Made by a program: the position numbers and the translations under genes. The notes below the pieces were generated by a model. It did no database searches, was not told the DNA's origin, and saw only the letters and a program-made list of their open reading frames with translations. Shown in pieces: positions 31,618 to 41,130 of a stretch of 64,000 nucleotides of DNA. Source of the stretch: VAZQ01 sp045811525 (GTDB lineage Bacteria > Pseudomonadota > Alphaproteobacteria > Rhizobiales > Xanthobacteraceae). Positions within the stretch are counted from its first letter, which is position 1. Every line of letters begins with the position of its first letter. Where the stretch lies: the NCBI GenBank assembly GCA_045811525.1, contig JBJMTV010000020.1, positions 1-64,000 on the forward strand, written 5' to 3'.

Positions 31618-32262
31618 TCATGGAATCGATGGTTTAGGGACGGCTGCGCTGATGCGAGTTTCTGCGTAGGCGCGGTTCTCAGCCGATTGGCGGGGGTCGA
31701 ATGCAACAAGCGTGCAGTGGAAAAATGCGGTGGTCCATGAGGCGCTCGCTCTGCATGCGACCAAGGCTTCCGAAGGCTCGACCGCCTCGATCTCTCCTGC
31801 CTTACGATAATCGGCAATGGCCTCCTTGACGTGCTTGTGCATGAGCCAGAGATCGCCCCGGGCCTGGTAGGCCTTGGCATCGGCGGGATCGCTGCGGAGC
31901 AGAGCCTCGTAGTCGGCCATGGCCTTCGTGAAAGCTCCCGAGGTCGCATAGTGATAGGCGCGCCAACGGCGCATTTCGCGATCGTCAGGATTGGCCGTGA
32001 GAGCGCTTGCGAGATCAGCGGCGCCGAGCGCGTCGTAAATGCTGCCACGTCGCATCAATGCCTCCGCCCGTTGCGACGCCGGCAGCCCTGGATCAGCAAT
32101 TATCCGCGAGCAGGCCTCGATCGCCCGCTGCCGATCCTTTTCACTGATCCGGCACTCTGAACCATCGATGGGATTTTGCGCGACCGCCGCAGAGGCAGGT
32201 GAAAATGCCGACAGCGCGAGGAGGCAAACGATCCTCAGTCTGCAGGGGGGCATGGAGAACAT
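31618..32262 (-). CDS. Exported TPR-repeat protein
   Basis: This 214-residue protein has a signal peptide (about 1-28, ending AAVAQN). A Cys-containing segment (ECRISEKDRQRAIEAC) follows, then about three tetratricopeptide repeats (ALMRRGSIYDALG, then MADYEALLRSDPADAKAYQARGD, then AIADYRKAGEIEAVEP). It would act as a periplasmic protein-protein adaptor. The C-terminus has two further Cys (VACRAS and FHCTL). No enzyme motif is seen. It stands alone downstream of a long divergent gap. Confidence 0.82.
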   Translation of the reverse strand: MFSMPPCRLRIVCLLALSAFSPASAAVAQNPIDGSECRISEKDRQRAIEACSRIIADPGLPASQRAEALMRRGSIYDALGAADLASALTANPDDREMRRWRAYHYATSGAFTKAMADYEALLRSDPADAKAYQARGDLWLMHKHVKEAIADYRKAGEIEAVEPSEALVACRASASWTTAFFHCTLVAFDPRQSAENRAYAETRISAAVPKPSIP

Positions 32263-32685
32263 CGCGTCATTCCGAGCGTGCTAGCCGTGGCATCTTCTTC
32301 GCGCATCCAAAAGAGCGCGCCAGTGTCGTAGATGAGGCTCTTGTCCGGTCCCGATCAGCATTCCCGAACATAATGAGGGCCGGCGGAGGCATCTGCCTTT
32401 TGCCGACATTACTTGCATCCGTGCTGGCGGCACAACGCTCTTTGCGACCCGGCTAAGCGCCCGGCCGACGATCTCCGCTGCTTGACCTAAAGCGCCGCCG
32501 CGGTTGCTGAGCGGAGAGAGCCGTCGCATCGCAGGTGAGCTGCCGGGCGCCGCAACACACCGCGCGACCGGCGCAGCCTGCGGCCTGCGTCGTTCCGGAT
32601 GAGCTCGGCGGGCAAGCGACGCGTGCATTGCAGATGCAGCGAAATGCGGGTAATCGGCCCCCATGCGTTTGGGTGGAGGAGCGAC
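32263..32685. other. Intergenic gap of 423 bp, no gene recognised
   Basis: This stretch lies between the divergent TPR and Bug-receptor genes. Open frames in it are short and unlike known proteins. It must hold both promoters, but I see no clear box. GGTGGAGG just before 32686 serves as the ribosome binding site of the receptor gene. Confidence 0.5.
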
Positions 32686-33648
32686 ATGCCAGCACTTTTC
32701 CTAGCGGTGCTCATGCTAATGGGGGTTGCCGACGAAGGTCATGCCCAGCTGCGCACGGCCTCCACGCCTTTGCACATTGTCGTTCCCCTCGCGGCCGGTT
32801 CCGGACCCGATCTTCTCGCTCGCACATTGAGTGAAGGCTTGCGCGAGAAGATCGGGCGCACCGTCATCGTGGAAAATCGTCCCGGCGCCGGCGAGCGGCT
32901 CGGCGCGGAGTACGTTGCCAAGTCCGCGCCTGACGGCAGTACCATCCTGCTTGCACCAGGCGGAGGTCTGGTCGTCAGCCCGTTCCTCGTTTCCAGTCTT
33001 CCCTACGACGCCACGCAATTTGCGCCGATTTCGCTCCTTACACGCGGGCACCTGGTTCTGGTAGCGCGTCCAGGCCTCGAGGCTGCTTCACTCGTCGACG
33101 TCGTTTCCTTGGCAAGAGCGAAGCCCGGCGCGCTCACCTATGGGTCATCCGGCATCGGAACGCCGCCTCATCTCACCGGCGAGCTTCTTCGCCTCGCCGC
33201 AGGTGTCGAGATGACCCATGTGCCCTACAAGGGCGGGTTGGCACCTGCTATGACGGACCTTCTCGCCGGGCACATCGACCTGCTGTTCGCGAATCTCGTC
33301 AACGCACTCGAGCACATGCGTGCTGGTCGACTGAAAGTGATTGCGGTCGCGAGCCAGGCACGGGCGTCCGAGTTGCCCGACGTACCGACCATCGCCGAGA
33401 GCTATCCGACCGTCCATGCCTTGAGTTGGTTCGCGGCGTTGGCGCCGCCAAAAACCGGCAGGAGAGTCACTGATGAGCTCTCGAGTGCGTTCCGAGAAAT
33501 CCTTCTGTCGCCGCAGGTCTCTCTCTCGTTGAGAACGGCGGGCTTGGAGCCGGTCGCAAGCTCTCCCGACGACATGGCCGCCTTCATGGCGGAGGAGCGG
33601 GAACGCTGGAAGAAAGTGATCGAGTCGGCAAACATCAAGCCTGAGTAA
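32686..33648 (+). CDS. Tripartite tricarboxylate (Bug-family) substrate-binding receptor
   Basis: This 320-residue protein starts at an ATG with GGTGGAGG about 6 bases upstream. It has a signal peptide (about 1-20, ending GHAQ), then PLHIVVPLAAGSGPDLLAR, VENRPGAGERLGAEYVAKSAPDGSTIL and YGSSGIGTPPHL, all typical Bug signatures. These periplasmic proteins bind carboxylates or related acids. No TctA or TctB membrane subunits are nearby, so it is an orphan receptor, as is common in this family. Ligand unknown. Confidence 0.92.
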   Translation: MPALFLAVLMLMGVADEGHAQLRTASTPLHIVVPLAAGSGPDLLARTLSEGLREKIGRTVIVENRPGAGERLGAEYVAKSAPDGSTILLAPGGGLVVSPFLVSSLPYDATQFAPISLLTRGHLVLVARPGLEAASLVDVVSLARAKPGALTYGSSGIGTPPHLTGELLRLAAGVEMTHVPYKGGLAPAMTDLLAGHIDLLFANLVNALEHMRAGRLKVIAVASQARASELPDVPTIAESYPTVHALSWFAALAPPKTGRRVTDELSSAFREILLSPQVSLSLRTAGLEPVASSPDDMAAFMAEERERWKKVIESANIKPE

Positions 33649-33926
33649 GCATGGCGGGCATTCAGGTGCGACCCTGCTGCGTCAGCTTGGAGTGTTTCAG
33701 GAGCCCGAGAGCTTCCCTGGGCTAATTGCACCGCGCTCATGTATCCGTGACCATGCTGGACATTCTGCGCGTGCAATGCGTTGGCCGCGGCATGTGACCT
33801 GCTGTGCTTCGGCATGACACCGTCGTCATTCCGCGCGTCGTCGTCATTCCGCCATTGTTCTCCTTTCATCACCGGTGCCGGATCGTCCCGCTCTCGTTAG
33901 GGGAGTGGGCTCAGAAGGAGATTGGC

Positions 33927-34289
33927 ATGCGACGGCTGTTCATCGGATTGTTGCTGACGCTGCTCGCGGCCTCGGCAAACGCCGCCGAGGACCAGCGCAA
34001 CGTCAATGTCATAAACGGCACCGGCTACGGCATCAAATTTCTCGGCTTCAACAATCCCGGCGACAACGATTGGTCCGACAACGAGCTCGGCAGCGTGCTT
34101 GCAAACGGCTCTAGTGTGTACGTGAAGTTCAACACGGAAGACGAAGGCTGCGTCTGGAATTTCCGCATCGAGTGGTCTGAGGACGGCTATCCGGGCGTGA
34201 TCTGGCGTGACGTGAATTTGTGCGAGATCAACACGCTCACGCTCCGCTATAACCGAGCCAACGACACGACGTCCTACACTGCACGATGA
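33927..34289 (+). CDS. Small secreted beta-rich protein
   Basis: This 120-residue protein starts at the ATG at 33927 with AAGGAG upstream. Its signal peptide runs about 1-20 (LLLTLLAASANAAED). The mature part follows the pattern NVINGTGYxIxxLGFxNPGDNDWxDNELG, later CVWNFRIEW and VNLCEINTLTLRY, with two Cys that could form a disulfide. Related small proteins are common in Rhizobiales genomes; their function is not established. It is followed at 68 bp by another small secreted protein. Confidence 0.8.
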   Translation: MRRLFIGLLLTLLAASANAAEDQRNVNVINGTGYGIKFLGFNNPGDNDWSDNELGSVLANGSSVYVKFNTEDEGCVWNFRIEWSEDGYPGVIWRDVNLCEINTLTLRYNRANDTTSYTAR

Positions 34290-34357
34290 AGCGTTGCCCG
34301 CGTTGCGGGCTGTGCGAGCGGACCGAATAACAACAAGCCATTCGGCTTCATGCGAGG

Positions 34358-34642
34358 ATGTACGACATGAACAAGCGAGCGGCACTGTGTGGATTATTGT
34401 CGGCAGTTATTTACTCTAGTGCAGCGCATGCGCAGCCCTTGCACGCTGATGACGTGAAATGGGTCAATCAGTGTATTCAAGACAATCGCGGTGAGCCGGG
34501 CGGCACGCCGGAGATTGTCCGCGCATACTGCCTTTGTATGAATGAGAAAATGGAGAACAACGAAACGCGGTCGATCACCCAGTGGGAAAAGGCTAATCCT
34601 GCCGCCAAGCGCGACTGCGACCGCAAGGCGGGCTGGAAATAG
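34358..34642 (+). CDS. Small secreted Cys-containing protein
   Basis: This protein of about 94 residues has a signal peptide ending SSAAHAQP. The mature protein has four Cys (VNQCIQDN, YCLCMNEKM, RDCDRKAG) and a highly charged helix. It resembles short periplasmic proteins with a helix-turn-helix disulfide arrangement. No function is known. It is probably co-transcribed with the preceding gene. An alternative ATG lies at 34367. Confidence 0.75.
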   Translation: MYDMNKRAALCGLLSAVIYSSAAHAQPLHADDVKWVNQCIQDNRGEPGGTPEIVRAYCLCMNEKMENNETRSITQWEKANPAAKRDCDRKAGWK

Positions 34643-34848
34643 CACCCGCGTCGGCTCTCGCGCCGTCTTCCTTCCGAAACGCGTCCGATCTCGCGGCGCG
34701 ATAGCGTTGCGAATGGGGCCACAGCTCGTCATCCCCGCACTCCCCGGGGCCGGGCTCCGGCGGTTTTGCGACGCTCACTGCTTCTTCCTGCTGATGTATC
34801 CTGCGCACGCCCGTTCGCCAGAATTACCTTTTTCGACGGAGGAGCGGC

Positions 34849-36084
34849 ATGAGTCGCGCTGATTTTCGTCCTTTCGTACCGGCTCCGGGGCAGTCACGCA
34901 TCGCCGGCCCGACCCCGCGTGAGCATACGCAGGCGCGCATCAAGTCACCGCGTGCGGGTGAGCTGTTTGGCGCCTGGGAGAAACTTGCGGCGGCGCCGTT
35001 CAAAGGGATTACCACCAATGGCACCGTCGAGGACGGGCTGTTCTCGCTCGCTCCCGCGGATGCGCCAACACCGGAAATGGTCGCTGCCGCCGAAGCGCTC
35101 TTGCGGCACCTTTCACCGGCACAGCGCGGTAACATGAGCTTTCCAGTCGACTCGCGTGTGTGGCGCCAGTGGCAAAACACCGAGCTTTATGTCGAGCACC
35201 ATGGACTGCGCCTCGATGAGGTGGCGCAGCCGATCCGCGATGCAGCCATGGCGGTGTTGCGGGCGAGCCTGAGCGCGAAGGGATTTCAGGTCTCGCGCGC
35301 GGTGATGCAGCTTAACCGCTTTCTTGGCGATCTGGTCGGTGGTCCGGAGGTGCTGGGGGAGTGGGCGTATACCTTCTGCCTGTTCGGGACGCCCTCGCCA
35401 TCCGAGCCCTGGGGATGGCAGCTGTTCGGGCATCATCTCTCGCTCAATTGTCTGGTCATCGGCCGCCAAATGGTGTTGTCGCCGACCTTTCTGGGCGCCG
35501 AGCCGGCTTATGCGGACAGCGGCCCATTTGCCGGCACCACCCTCTTCGAGGATGAGGAGCGGTCGGGGTTGGCACTCATGCGATCTCTCTCGCCGCAGCA
35601 GCAGAAGGTTGCGCTCGTTTCCAGCTCGATGCACGGGGCTGACCACCCGCCGGGCCGCTGGCATTTCGCCGATCACCTGCATCTCGGGGGCGCACACCAG
35701 GACAATCGCATCGTGCCTCTGGAGGGGCTGCGGGGGAGCGGTCTCTCAGCGTTGCAGCGGCGCAATCTCACTGATCTCATCTCGGCCTATCTGCAGCCCT
35801 TGCCCTCAGGGCCACAGGCGGCGCGCATGAGCGAGATCGAACGCCATCTCGAGGCCACCCATTTCTGCTGGATCGGCGGCTTCGATGAGGTCAGCCCGTT
35901 CTACTACCGTGTTCAAAGCCCGGTGGTGTTCATCGAGTTCGATCATCACTCCGGAGTCTTCCTCACCAACAAAGAACCAGCCAAGTTTCACGTGCACACG
36001 GTGGTGCGAACGCCGAACGGCAACGATTACGGATTTGATGTGCTGCGCCAGCACTACGCGCAATCGCATGCGCGACGTGAGTAG
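34849..36084 (+). CDS. DUF3500 family protein
   Basis: This 411-residue soluble protein has an ATG preceded by GGAGGAG. The DUF3500 pattern is visible: FKGITTNGTVEDGLFSL (about 51-67), QRGNMSFPVDSRVWRQWQNTE (about 91-111), GWQLFGHHLSLNC (about 188-200), DEVSPFYYRVQSPVVFIEFDHHSGVF (about 344-369) and a His near VHTVVRTPNGNDYG. Several conserved His and Asp suggest a metal-dependent enzyme, but no activity is established for the family. No signal peptide. It is convergent with metC across a REP-like repeat cluster. Confidence 0.9.
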   Translation: MSRADFRPFVPAPGQSRIAGPTPREHTQARIKSPRAGELFGAWEKLAAAPFKGITTNGTVEDGLFSLAPADAPTPEMVAAAEALLRHLSPAQRGNMSFPVDSRVWRQWQNTELYVEHHGLRLDEVAQPIRDAAMAVLRASLSAKGFQVSRAVMQLNRFLGDLVGGPEVLGEWAYTFCLFGTPSPSEPWGWQLFGHHLSLNCLVIGRQMVLSPTFLGAEPAYADSGPFAGTTLFEDEERSGLALMRSLSPQQQKVALVSSSMHGADHPPGRWHFADHLHLGGAHQDNRIVPLEGLRGSGLSALQRRNLTDLISAYLQPLPSGPQAARMSEIERHLEATHFCWIGGFDEVSPFYYRVQSPVVFIEFDHHSGVFLTNKEPAKFHVHTVVRTPNGNDYGFDVLRQHYAQSHARRE

Positions 36085-36280
36085 CGCAAAGCCCCGCAGC
36101 GCGGTGCGCACTACTGGCGTTGGGATGGTGCGCACGGTGCTTCGCACCTTTGCGCACCCTACAGCCGCAACGATATTTGCTCCCTGTAGGGTGTGCAAAG
36201 CCGCGCAGCGGCGTGCGCACCGTTGACTTTCTCGCGCCGGCTTGGTGCGCACGGTGCTTCGCACCTTTGCGCACCCTACA
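36085..36280. repeat. REP/BIME-like palindrome cluster A (three good units, one decayed)
   Basis: Units lie at 36127-36163 and 36244-36280 (identical, plus orientation) and 36185-36221 (inverted), with a degenerate unit at about 36085-36111. Each unit has outer arms GGTGCGCA/TGCGCACC around an inner hairpin. The inner stem is GGTGC-TTC-GCACC in two units and GCCGC-GCA-GCGGC in the other. The cluster fills the gap between two convergent genes, where it could act as a bidirectional terminator or mRNA stabiliser. Confidence 0.88.
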
Positions 36281-36303
36281 GTGTGAGCGACCGCTCGCAA
36301 CAG

Positions 36304-37503
36304 CTACGAAGCGGAGGCGAGCGCCGTGAAGCCGCGTGCAAGATCGGCGATCAGATCGTCGGTATCCTCGAGGCCGATGTGCAGGCGTATCGACGGCCCG
36401 GCAGGGGCCCATTTGGTGGCGGTGCGGATCGCTGCGCAGTCGAACGGGATGGCGAGGCTCTCGAAGCCGCCCCACGATGCGCCCATGCCGAACAAGGTGA
36501 GCGCGTTGAGGAAGGCATTCACGGCTGTGTCGGACGCGGGCTCGAGCACGATCGCGAAGAGCCCGCTCGCCCCGGTAAAGTCGCGTTTCCAGAGCGCATG
36601 GCCAGGGCAGCTTTCGAGCGCGGGATGCAGCACGCGGGCGACCTCCGGCCGTTGCGCCAGCCATTGTGCGACCGCGCGTCCCGCCCGATCGTGCGCGGCC
36701 AGGCGCACGCCCAGTGTGCGCAAGCCGCGCAGCCCGAGGTAAATGTCGTCCGGACCGACGCAGAGCCCGAGCTCATGCAGCGTGTCGCTCAGGCGCGGCC
36801 ATGTGGCCTCATTGGCAGCGACTGTGCCGAGCATCAGGTCGGAATGGCCGCCGATATATTTGGTCGCGGCCTGGATCGACAGGTCCACCCCGTGCTCGAG
36901 GGCCGGGAAATAGAGCGGGGTTGCCCACGTGTTGTCCATAAGCACGATCGCGCCGCGCGCATGCGCCGCGACGGCGATCGCCGGCACATCTTGCACCTCG
37001 AACGACAGCGAGCCGGGTGATTCCACGAACACCGCGCGTGTGTTCGGCTGCATGAGCTCGCCAATGCGTGCACCGAGCATCGGATCGAAATAGGTGGTCG
37101 CGACCCCTAGCCGTTTGAGAACGCCGTCGCAGAATTTGCGCGTGGGTTGATAGACGTTGTCGGTGACCAGCACATGGTCACCGGCTCCAAGCACCGCGAG
37201 CAGGGCCGTGGAGATTGCGGCGAGACCCGAGGGCACCAGAGCAACACCGGCGCAGGCGGCGCCTTCGAGGTCGCGCAGTGCGCTCTCCAGCGCCTCGGAT
37301 GTCGGCGTGCCGCGACGGCCATAGACGTAGCGCGCCCGGCGGGCGCGAAAGTCCTCCGCGGTCGGATAAAGAACGGTGGACGCGTGCACGACCGCCGGGT
37401 TGACGAAGCCGTGATTGCCATGCGGGTCGCGGCCTCCGGTGACCAGACGCGTTGCCGGCTTTAATGACTGCGGCGATCTGTGTGCTTTCGGCTTGCCGCT
37501 CAT
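36304..37503 (-). CDS. metC: Cystathionine beta-lyase (Cys/Met metabolism PLP enzyme)
   Basis: This 399-residue protein starts at the ATG at 37503; the frame is open further upstream, but the residues there do not fit the family. The fold-type I PLP enzyme has the substrate/PLP segment YxYGRRGTPT (about 60-69), the cofactor Asp in LMDNTWATPL (about 188-197) and the PLP lysine K215 in AATKYIGGHSD. The sequence resembles alphaproteobacterial MetC, which cleaves cystathionine to homocysteine, pyruvate and ammonia. Related gamma-synthases and gamma-lyases share these motifs, so the reaction is probable, not proven. It is divergent from aapJ. Confidence 0.88.
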   Translation of the reverse strand: MSGKPKAHRSPQSLKPATRLVTGGRDPHGNHGFVNPAVVHASTVLYPTAEDFRARRARYVYGRRGTPTSEALESALRDLEGAACAGVALVPSGLAAISTALLAVLGAGDHVLVTDNVYQPTRKFCDGVLKRLGVATTYFDPMLGARIGELMQPNTRAVFVESPGSLSFEVQDVPAIAVAAHARGAIVLMDNTWATPLYFPALEHGVDLSIQAATKYIGGHSDLMLGTVAANEATWPRLSDTLHELGLCVGPDDIYLGLRGLRTLGVRLAAHDRAGRAVAQWLAQRPEVARVLHPALESCPGHALWKRDFTGASGLFAIVLEPASDTAVNAFLNALTLFGMGASWGGFESLAIPFDCAAIRTATKWAPAGPSIRLHIGLEDTDDLIADLARGFTALASAS

Positions 37504-37733
37504 GCTGTCTTCCTGCGCGCGCGCAGCGTCGTGCGCGTAATCGCGACGTTGCAACACCAGCAGCGGTGATGGCCTCGCGCAGCGCTGCCGTCAACCCCTT
37601 GACCGCGATGCATGATCGTTCTGAGATGGCGCCGCTGATGCAAGCGGGCACATGATTCCGACGCGATCCGCGCTGCCCTGCTGCTGGTAAGCCGCTGCAA
37701 TGCCGTCGCTCGCTCTCGATGAAAGGCTCATCC

Positions 37734-38747
37734 ATGAAACGCGAAGTTCTCCTGGCTCTTGCGGCGACTTTCGCGCTCGGCTTTTCCGTCCCGGCGACGG
37801 CGCAGACGCTCAAGGCCGTGAAGGATCGCGGCTCCCTGATCTGCGGTGTCGGCCCGGGCATTGCCGGCTTTTCGCTACCCGATGACAAGGGCAACTGGAC
37901 CGGATTCGACGTGGATTTCTGCCGCGCTCTGGCGGCGGGTGTTCTCAACGACGCCACCAAGGTGAAGTTCACCCCGCTGTCGGCGAAAGATCGCTTCGAG
38001 CCGCTGAAAACCGGCGGCATCGACGTGCTCTCGCGCAATACCACCTGGACACTCTCGCGCGACGTGGCCTATGGCAACTTTGCCGGAGTGACCTATTACG
38101 ACGGCCAAGGCTTCATGGTGCGCAAGGCGCTCAAGGTGAATTCCGCCCTCGAGCTCAACGGCGCCTCGGTCTGCACGCAAACCGGCACAACCACCGAGCT
38201 CAATCTCGCCGATTACTTTCGTGCCAATAACATGAAGTACGAGGTGATTGCGTTCGGCACCTCCGACGAGACCGTGAAGGCCTACGAGTCGGGCCGCTGC
38301 GATGCCTTCACCACCGATGTGTCGCAGCTCTATGCCGAAAAGCTCAAACTGACCAACGTCAGCGACCACGTGATCCTGCCGGAGGTCATCTCGAAGGAGC
38401 CGCTCGGCCCGCTCGTGCGTCACGGGGATGATCAGTGGTTTGTGGTGGTCAAATGGATCCTGTTCGGCATGCTCAATGCCGAGGAGCTCGGTGTCTCGTC
38501 GAAGAATGTTGACGAGGCGCTAAAATCCGCCCAGCCGGAAATTCGGCGGCTCCTCGGTGTCGAAGGCAATTTCGGCGAGCAGCTGGGGCTCAACAAGGAC
38601 TGGATGGTGCGGGTCCTCAAGCAGGTCGGCAACTATGCCGAGGTGTTCGACCGTAATCTCGGCGCCAATTCCAAGCTCGGCATCAGCCGCGGCCTCAACC
38701 GGCTGTGGACGAAGGGCGGCATTCAATACGCCCCACCGATTCGTTGA
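37734..38747 (+). CDS. aapJ: General L-amino acid ABC transporter, periplasmic binding protein
   Basis: This 337-residue protein has a signal peptide (about 1-22, ending ATAQ), then TLKAVKDRGSLICGVGPGIAGFS and FDVDFCRALAAGVL, the family 3 solute-binding start seen in AapJ. RNTTWTLSRD and DGQGFMVRK are also typical. I chose the ATG at 37734; a second lies five codons upstream. It is first in aapJQMP, the broad-specificity amino acid uptake system of Rhizobium relatives, which matters for nitrogen exchange in that group. The divergent gap to metC holds the promoter. Confidence 0.95.
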   Translation: MKREVLLALAATFALGFSVPATAQTLKAVKDRGSLICGVGPGIAGFSLPDDKGNWTGFDVDFCRALAAGVLNDATKVKFTPLSAKDRFEPLKTGGIDVLSRNTTWTLSRDVAYGNFAGVTYYDGQGFMVRKALKVNSALELNGASVCTQTGTTTELNLADYFRANNMKYEVIAFGTSDETVKAYESGRCDAFTTDVSQLYAEKLKLTNVSDHVILPEVISKEPLGPLVRHGDDQWFVVVKWILFGMLNAEELGVSSKNVDEALKSAQPEIRRLLGVEGNFGEQLGLNKDWMVRVLKQVGNYAEVFDRNLGANSKLGISRGLNRLWTKGGIQYAPPIR

Positions 38748-38772
38748 CGCTCGCCCGGCCGGTGGGGGGCCC

Positions 38773-39975
38773 GTGACGACACGCAGGCCCGTGCCTGCAC
38801 GAGACGAAGTGCAGCCGCCGCGCGTTCCGTTTTACAACAATCCGAGGACCCGCGCGCTCGCGTCGCAGCTCGTGCTGCTCGCAGCCGTGATTTGGCTGGG
38901 GTTGCAGCTCGCGCTCAACGCCAGGGCCAATCTGGAAGCGCTGAATATCACCAGTGGCTTCGGCTTTCTTGAAACCACCGCCGGCTTCGGCGTCAACCAG
39001 ACGCTCATACCGTATTCGGAATCCGACGCCTATGGCCGCGTCTTCCTGGTCGGTTTGCTCAATACTTTGCTGGTCTCCGCGCTCGGCATCGTGCTGGCGA
39101 CGCTGCTTGGCTTTCTCATCGGCATCGCGCGTTTGTCGCCGAACTGGCTCCTGGCCCGGCTGGCCGGCGGTTATGTCGAGCTCATCCGTAACCTGCCGCT
39201 CCTGTTTCAGATTCTGTTCTGGTACCTCGCGGTGCTCGGCACGCTCCCGCCGCCGCGCCAGAGCATCTCCTTGTTCGGTGAAATCTTCATCAACAACCGC
39301 GGCGTGATCGTTCCTGCGCCGGTGGCCGGACAAGGCGCGCAGCTGGTGCTCGGGGCGCTGAGCCTAGGCCTGATCATCAGCCTTGCCCTGCGTTCCTGGT
39401 CGAGGCGCCGCCAGGAGCGGACCGGCCGGTCTTTCCCGGTGCTGTGGACCTCGCTCCTGGTCATCATAGGGTTGCCAGTGTTTGCGCTCGTGCTCACGGG
39501 CTTCCCCGTTCGATTTGAGACGCCGGAGTTGCGAGGATTCAATTTCGTCGGCGGGCTGCGGTTGATCCCGGAGCTCGCGGCCTTGCTGCTCGCGCTGACG
39601 ACCTACACTGCCTCGTTCATCGCCGAGATCGTCCGTGCCGGGCTGCTCGCGGTGCCGCGCGGCCAGACCGAGGCGGCCATGGCGCTGGGGCTGCGCCGCG
39701 GCCTGTCGCTCCGGCTCATCATCGTGCCGCAGGCGCTGCGGGTAATCGTGCCACCGCTCACCAATCAATATCTCAGCCTGACAAAGAACTCCTCGTTGGC
39801 CGTCGCCGTCGGCTATCCCGATCTGGTCGCCGTCTTCGCCGGCACGGCGCTGAACCAGACCGGCCAGGCGATTGAGATCATTGCCATCACCATGGCGGTT
39901 TATCTTGCGATCTCGCTTCTCACCAGTGCGCTGATGAACTGGTACAACGCCCGCATCGGCATGGCGGAGCGCTGA
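38773..39975 (+). CDS. aapQ: General L-amino acid ABC transporter permease
   Basis: This 400-residue permease starts at a GTG at 38773 preceded by GGTGGGGGG, 25 bp after aapJ. It has multiple membrane helices with an HisM-type permease signature late in the protein: EIVRAGLLAVPRGQTEAAMALGL, then a long helix-rich end. The large insert between the first and later helices (with LPPPRQSISLFGE) is characteristic of AapQ. It forms a heterodimer with AapM. The stop overlaps the aapM ATG by one base (TGATG). Confidence 0.95.
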   Translation: MTTRRPVPARDEVQPPRVPFYNNPRTRALASQLVLLAAVIWLGLQLALNARANLEALNITSGFGFLETTAGFGVNQTLIPYSESDAYGRVFLVGLLNTLLVSALGIVLATLLGFLIGIARLSPNWLLARLAGGYVELIRNLPLLFQILFWYLAVLGTLPPPRQSISLFGEIFINNRGVIVPAPVAGQGAQLVLGALSLGLIISLALRSWSRRRQERTGRSFPVLWTSLLVIIGLPVFALVLTGFPVRFETPELRGFNFVGGLRLIPELAALLLALTTYTASFIAEIVRAGLLAVPRGQTEAAMALGLRRGLSLRLIIVPQALRVIVPPLTNQYLSLTKNSSLAVAVGYPDLVAVFAGTALNQTGQAIEIIAITMAVYLAISLLTSALMNWYNARIGMAER

Positions 39976-41117
39976 TGGCTGCCGGTTCCGCAAGCTTTGT
40001 GCGTCGCTCACTCACCGAGCCTGAGCCCCCGCCGCTTGCCAACACCGGGCCGATCGGCTGGACCCGGGCACATCTGTTCACGGGGCCGATGAACACCGTC
40101 CTCACCTTGGCGAGCGCCGCGATCATTACGGCAGTGGTCTGGTCGGCCCTGAAGTTTCTTCTGATCGACGCGGTCTGGGACGGCGCGAGCAGGGTGGATT
40201 GTTTGCCCGAGACGAGGGGTACCGCGGTCGGCGCGTGCTGGCCGTTCATTCGCGCCAAGCTGCGCCTCCTCATGTACGGGTTCTATCCGCAGAGCGAGCA
40301 GTGGCGTGTCAATTTCACGTATGTGGTGGGGGTGCTCCTGCTGGTCCCGCTGCTCATACCAGGCATTCCCGGCAAACGAGCGAACGCGTTGCTGTTCTTC
40401 GTCGTCTACCCGGCACTTGCCTTCGTGCTGCTGGTCGGCGGGACCTTAGGCTTGCCGCACGTCGAAACGCGGCTCTGGGGCGGATTGCTGGTGAGCCTTG
40501 TGATCTCCTATGCAGGCATCACTCTCTCGCTGCCGCTAGGCGTGCTCCTGGCACTGGGGCGGCGATCCGCGCTGCCGATCGTGCGTTCGGTCTGCGTCGT
40601 GTTCATCGAGCTGTGGCGCGGGGTGCCGCTGATCACCGTCCTGTTCTTTGCCACCTACATGCTGCCGTTCTTCCTGCCGCCGGCATGGGACATCGACGCA
40701 CTGCTGCGTGTGCTCATCGGCGTCATTCTCTTCTCCGCCGCCTACTTGGCCGAGGTCGTGCGCGGTGGATTGCAGGCGATTTCGCGCGGGCAATACGAGG
40801 GCGCAACGGCTTTGGGGCTCGGCTATTGGCGCACCATGGGGCTCATCATTCTGCCGCAGGCGCTGCGCTTGATCATACCGGGCCTGGTCAACTCGTTCAT
40901 TTCCCTGTTCAAGGACACGACCCTGGTCATGATCGTGTCGATCCTCGATCTCCTCGGTCAGCTGCGCGCCGCCTTCGCCGACCCGGCATGGGCGACGCCG
41001 GTCACCTTGTTCACCGGCTTCGCCTTCGCCGGAATGATCTATTTTCTGGTGAGCTTCAGCATGTCGCGCTATGCGCTATTCATGGAGCGCCGCCTCAACG
41101 TCGAGCGGACGCGCTGA
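39975..41117 (+). CDS. aapM: General L-amino acid ABC transporter permease
   Basis: This 380-residue membrane protein has the permease coupling motif EVVRGGLQAISRGQYEGATALGL near residues 258-280, followed by LPQALRLIIPGLVNSFI. The ~150-residue N-terminal part contains three helices and a Cys-bearing loop (RVDCLPETRG), which is normal for AapM. Its start overlaps the aapQ stop. The product pairs with AapQ in the inner membrane and is driven by AapP. Confidence 0.95.
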   Translation: MAAGSASFVRRSLTEPEPPPLANTGPIGWTRAHLFTGPMNTVLTLASAAIITAVVWSALKFLLIDAVWDGASRVDCLPETRGTAVGACWPFIRAKLRLLMYGFYPQSEQWRVNFTYVVGVLLLVPLLIPGIPGKRANALLFFVVYPALAFVLLVGGTLGLPHVETRLWGGLLVSLVISYAGITLSLPLGVLLALGRRSALPIVRSVCVVFIELWRGVPLITVLFFATYMLPFFLPPAWDIDALLRVLIGVILFSAAYLAEVVRGGLQAISRGQYEGATALGLGYWRTMGLIILPQALRLIIPGLVNSFISLFKDTTLVMIVSILDLLGQLRAAFADPAWATPVTLFTGFAFAGMIYFLVSFSMSRYALFMERRLNVERTR

Positions 41118-41130
41118 AGAGATTGCCATT

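Noticed and set aside
33816..33855. Short tandem copy of CGTCGTCATTCCGC
   Set aside because: Only two copies, no symmetry and no relation to a gene start; it may be chance in GC-rich DNA.
36085..36280. Repeat cluster as a possible CRISPR array
   Set aside because: Units alternate in orientation, spacing is irregular and there are no cas genes. It fits REP/BIME-like palindromes instead.
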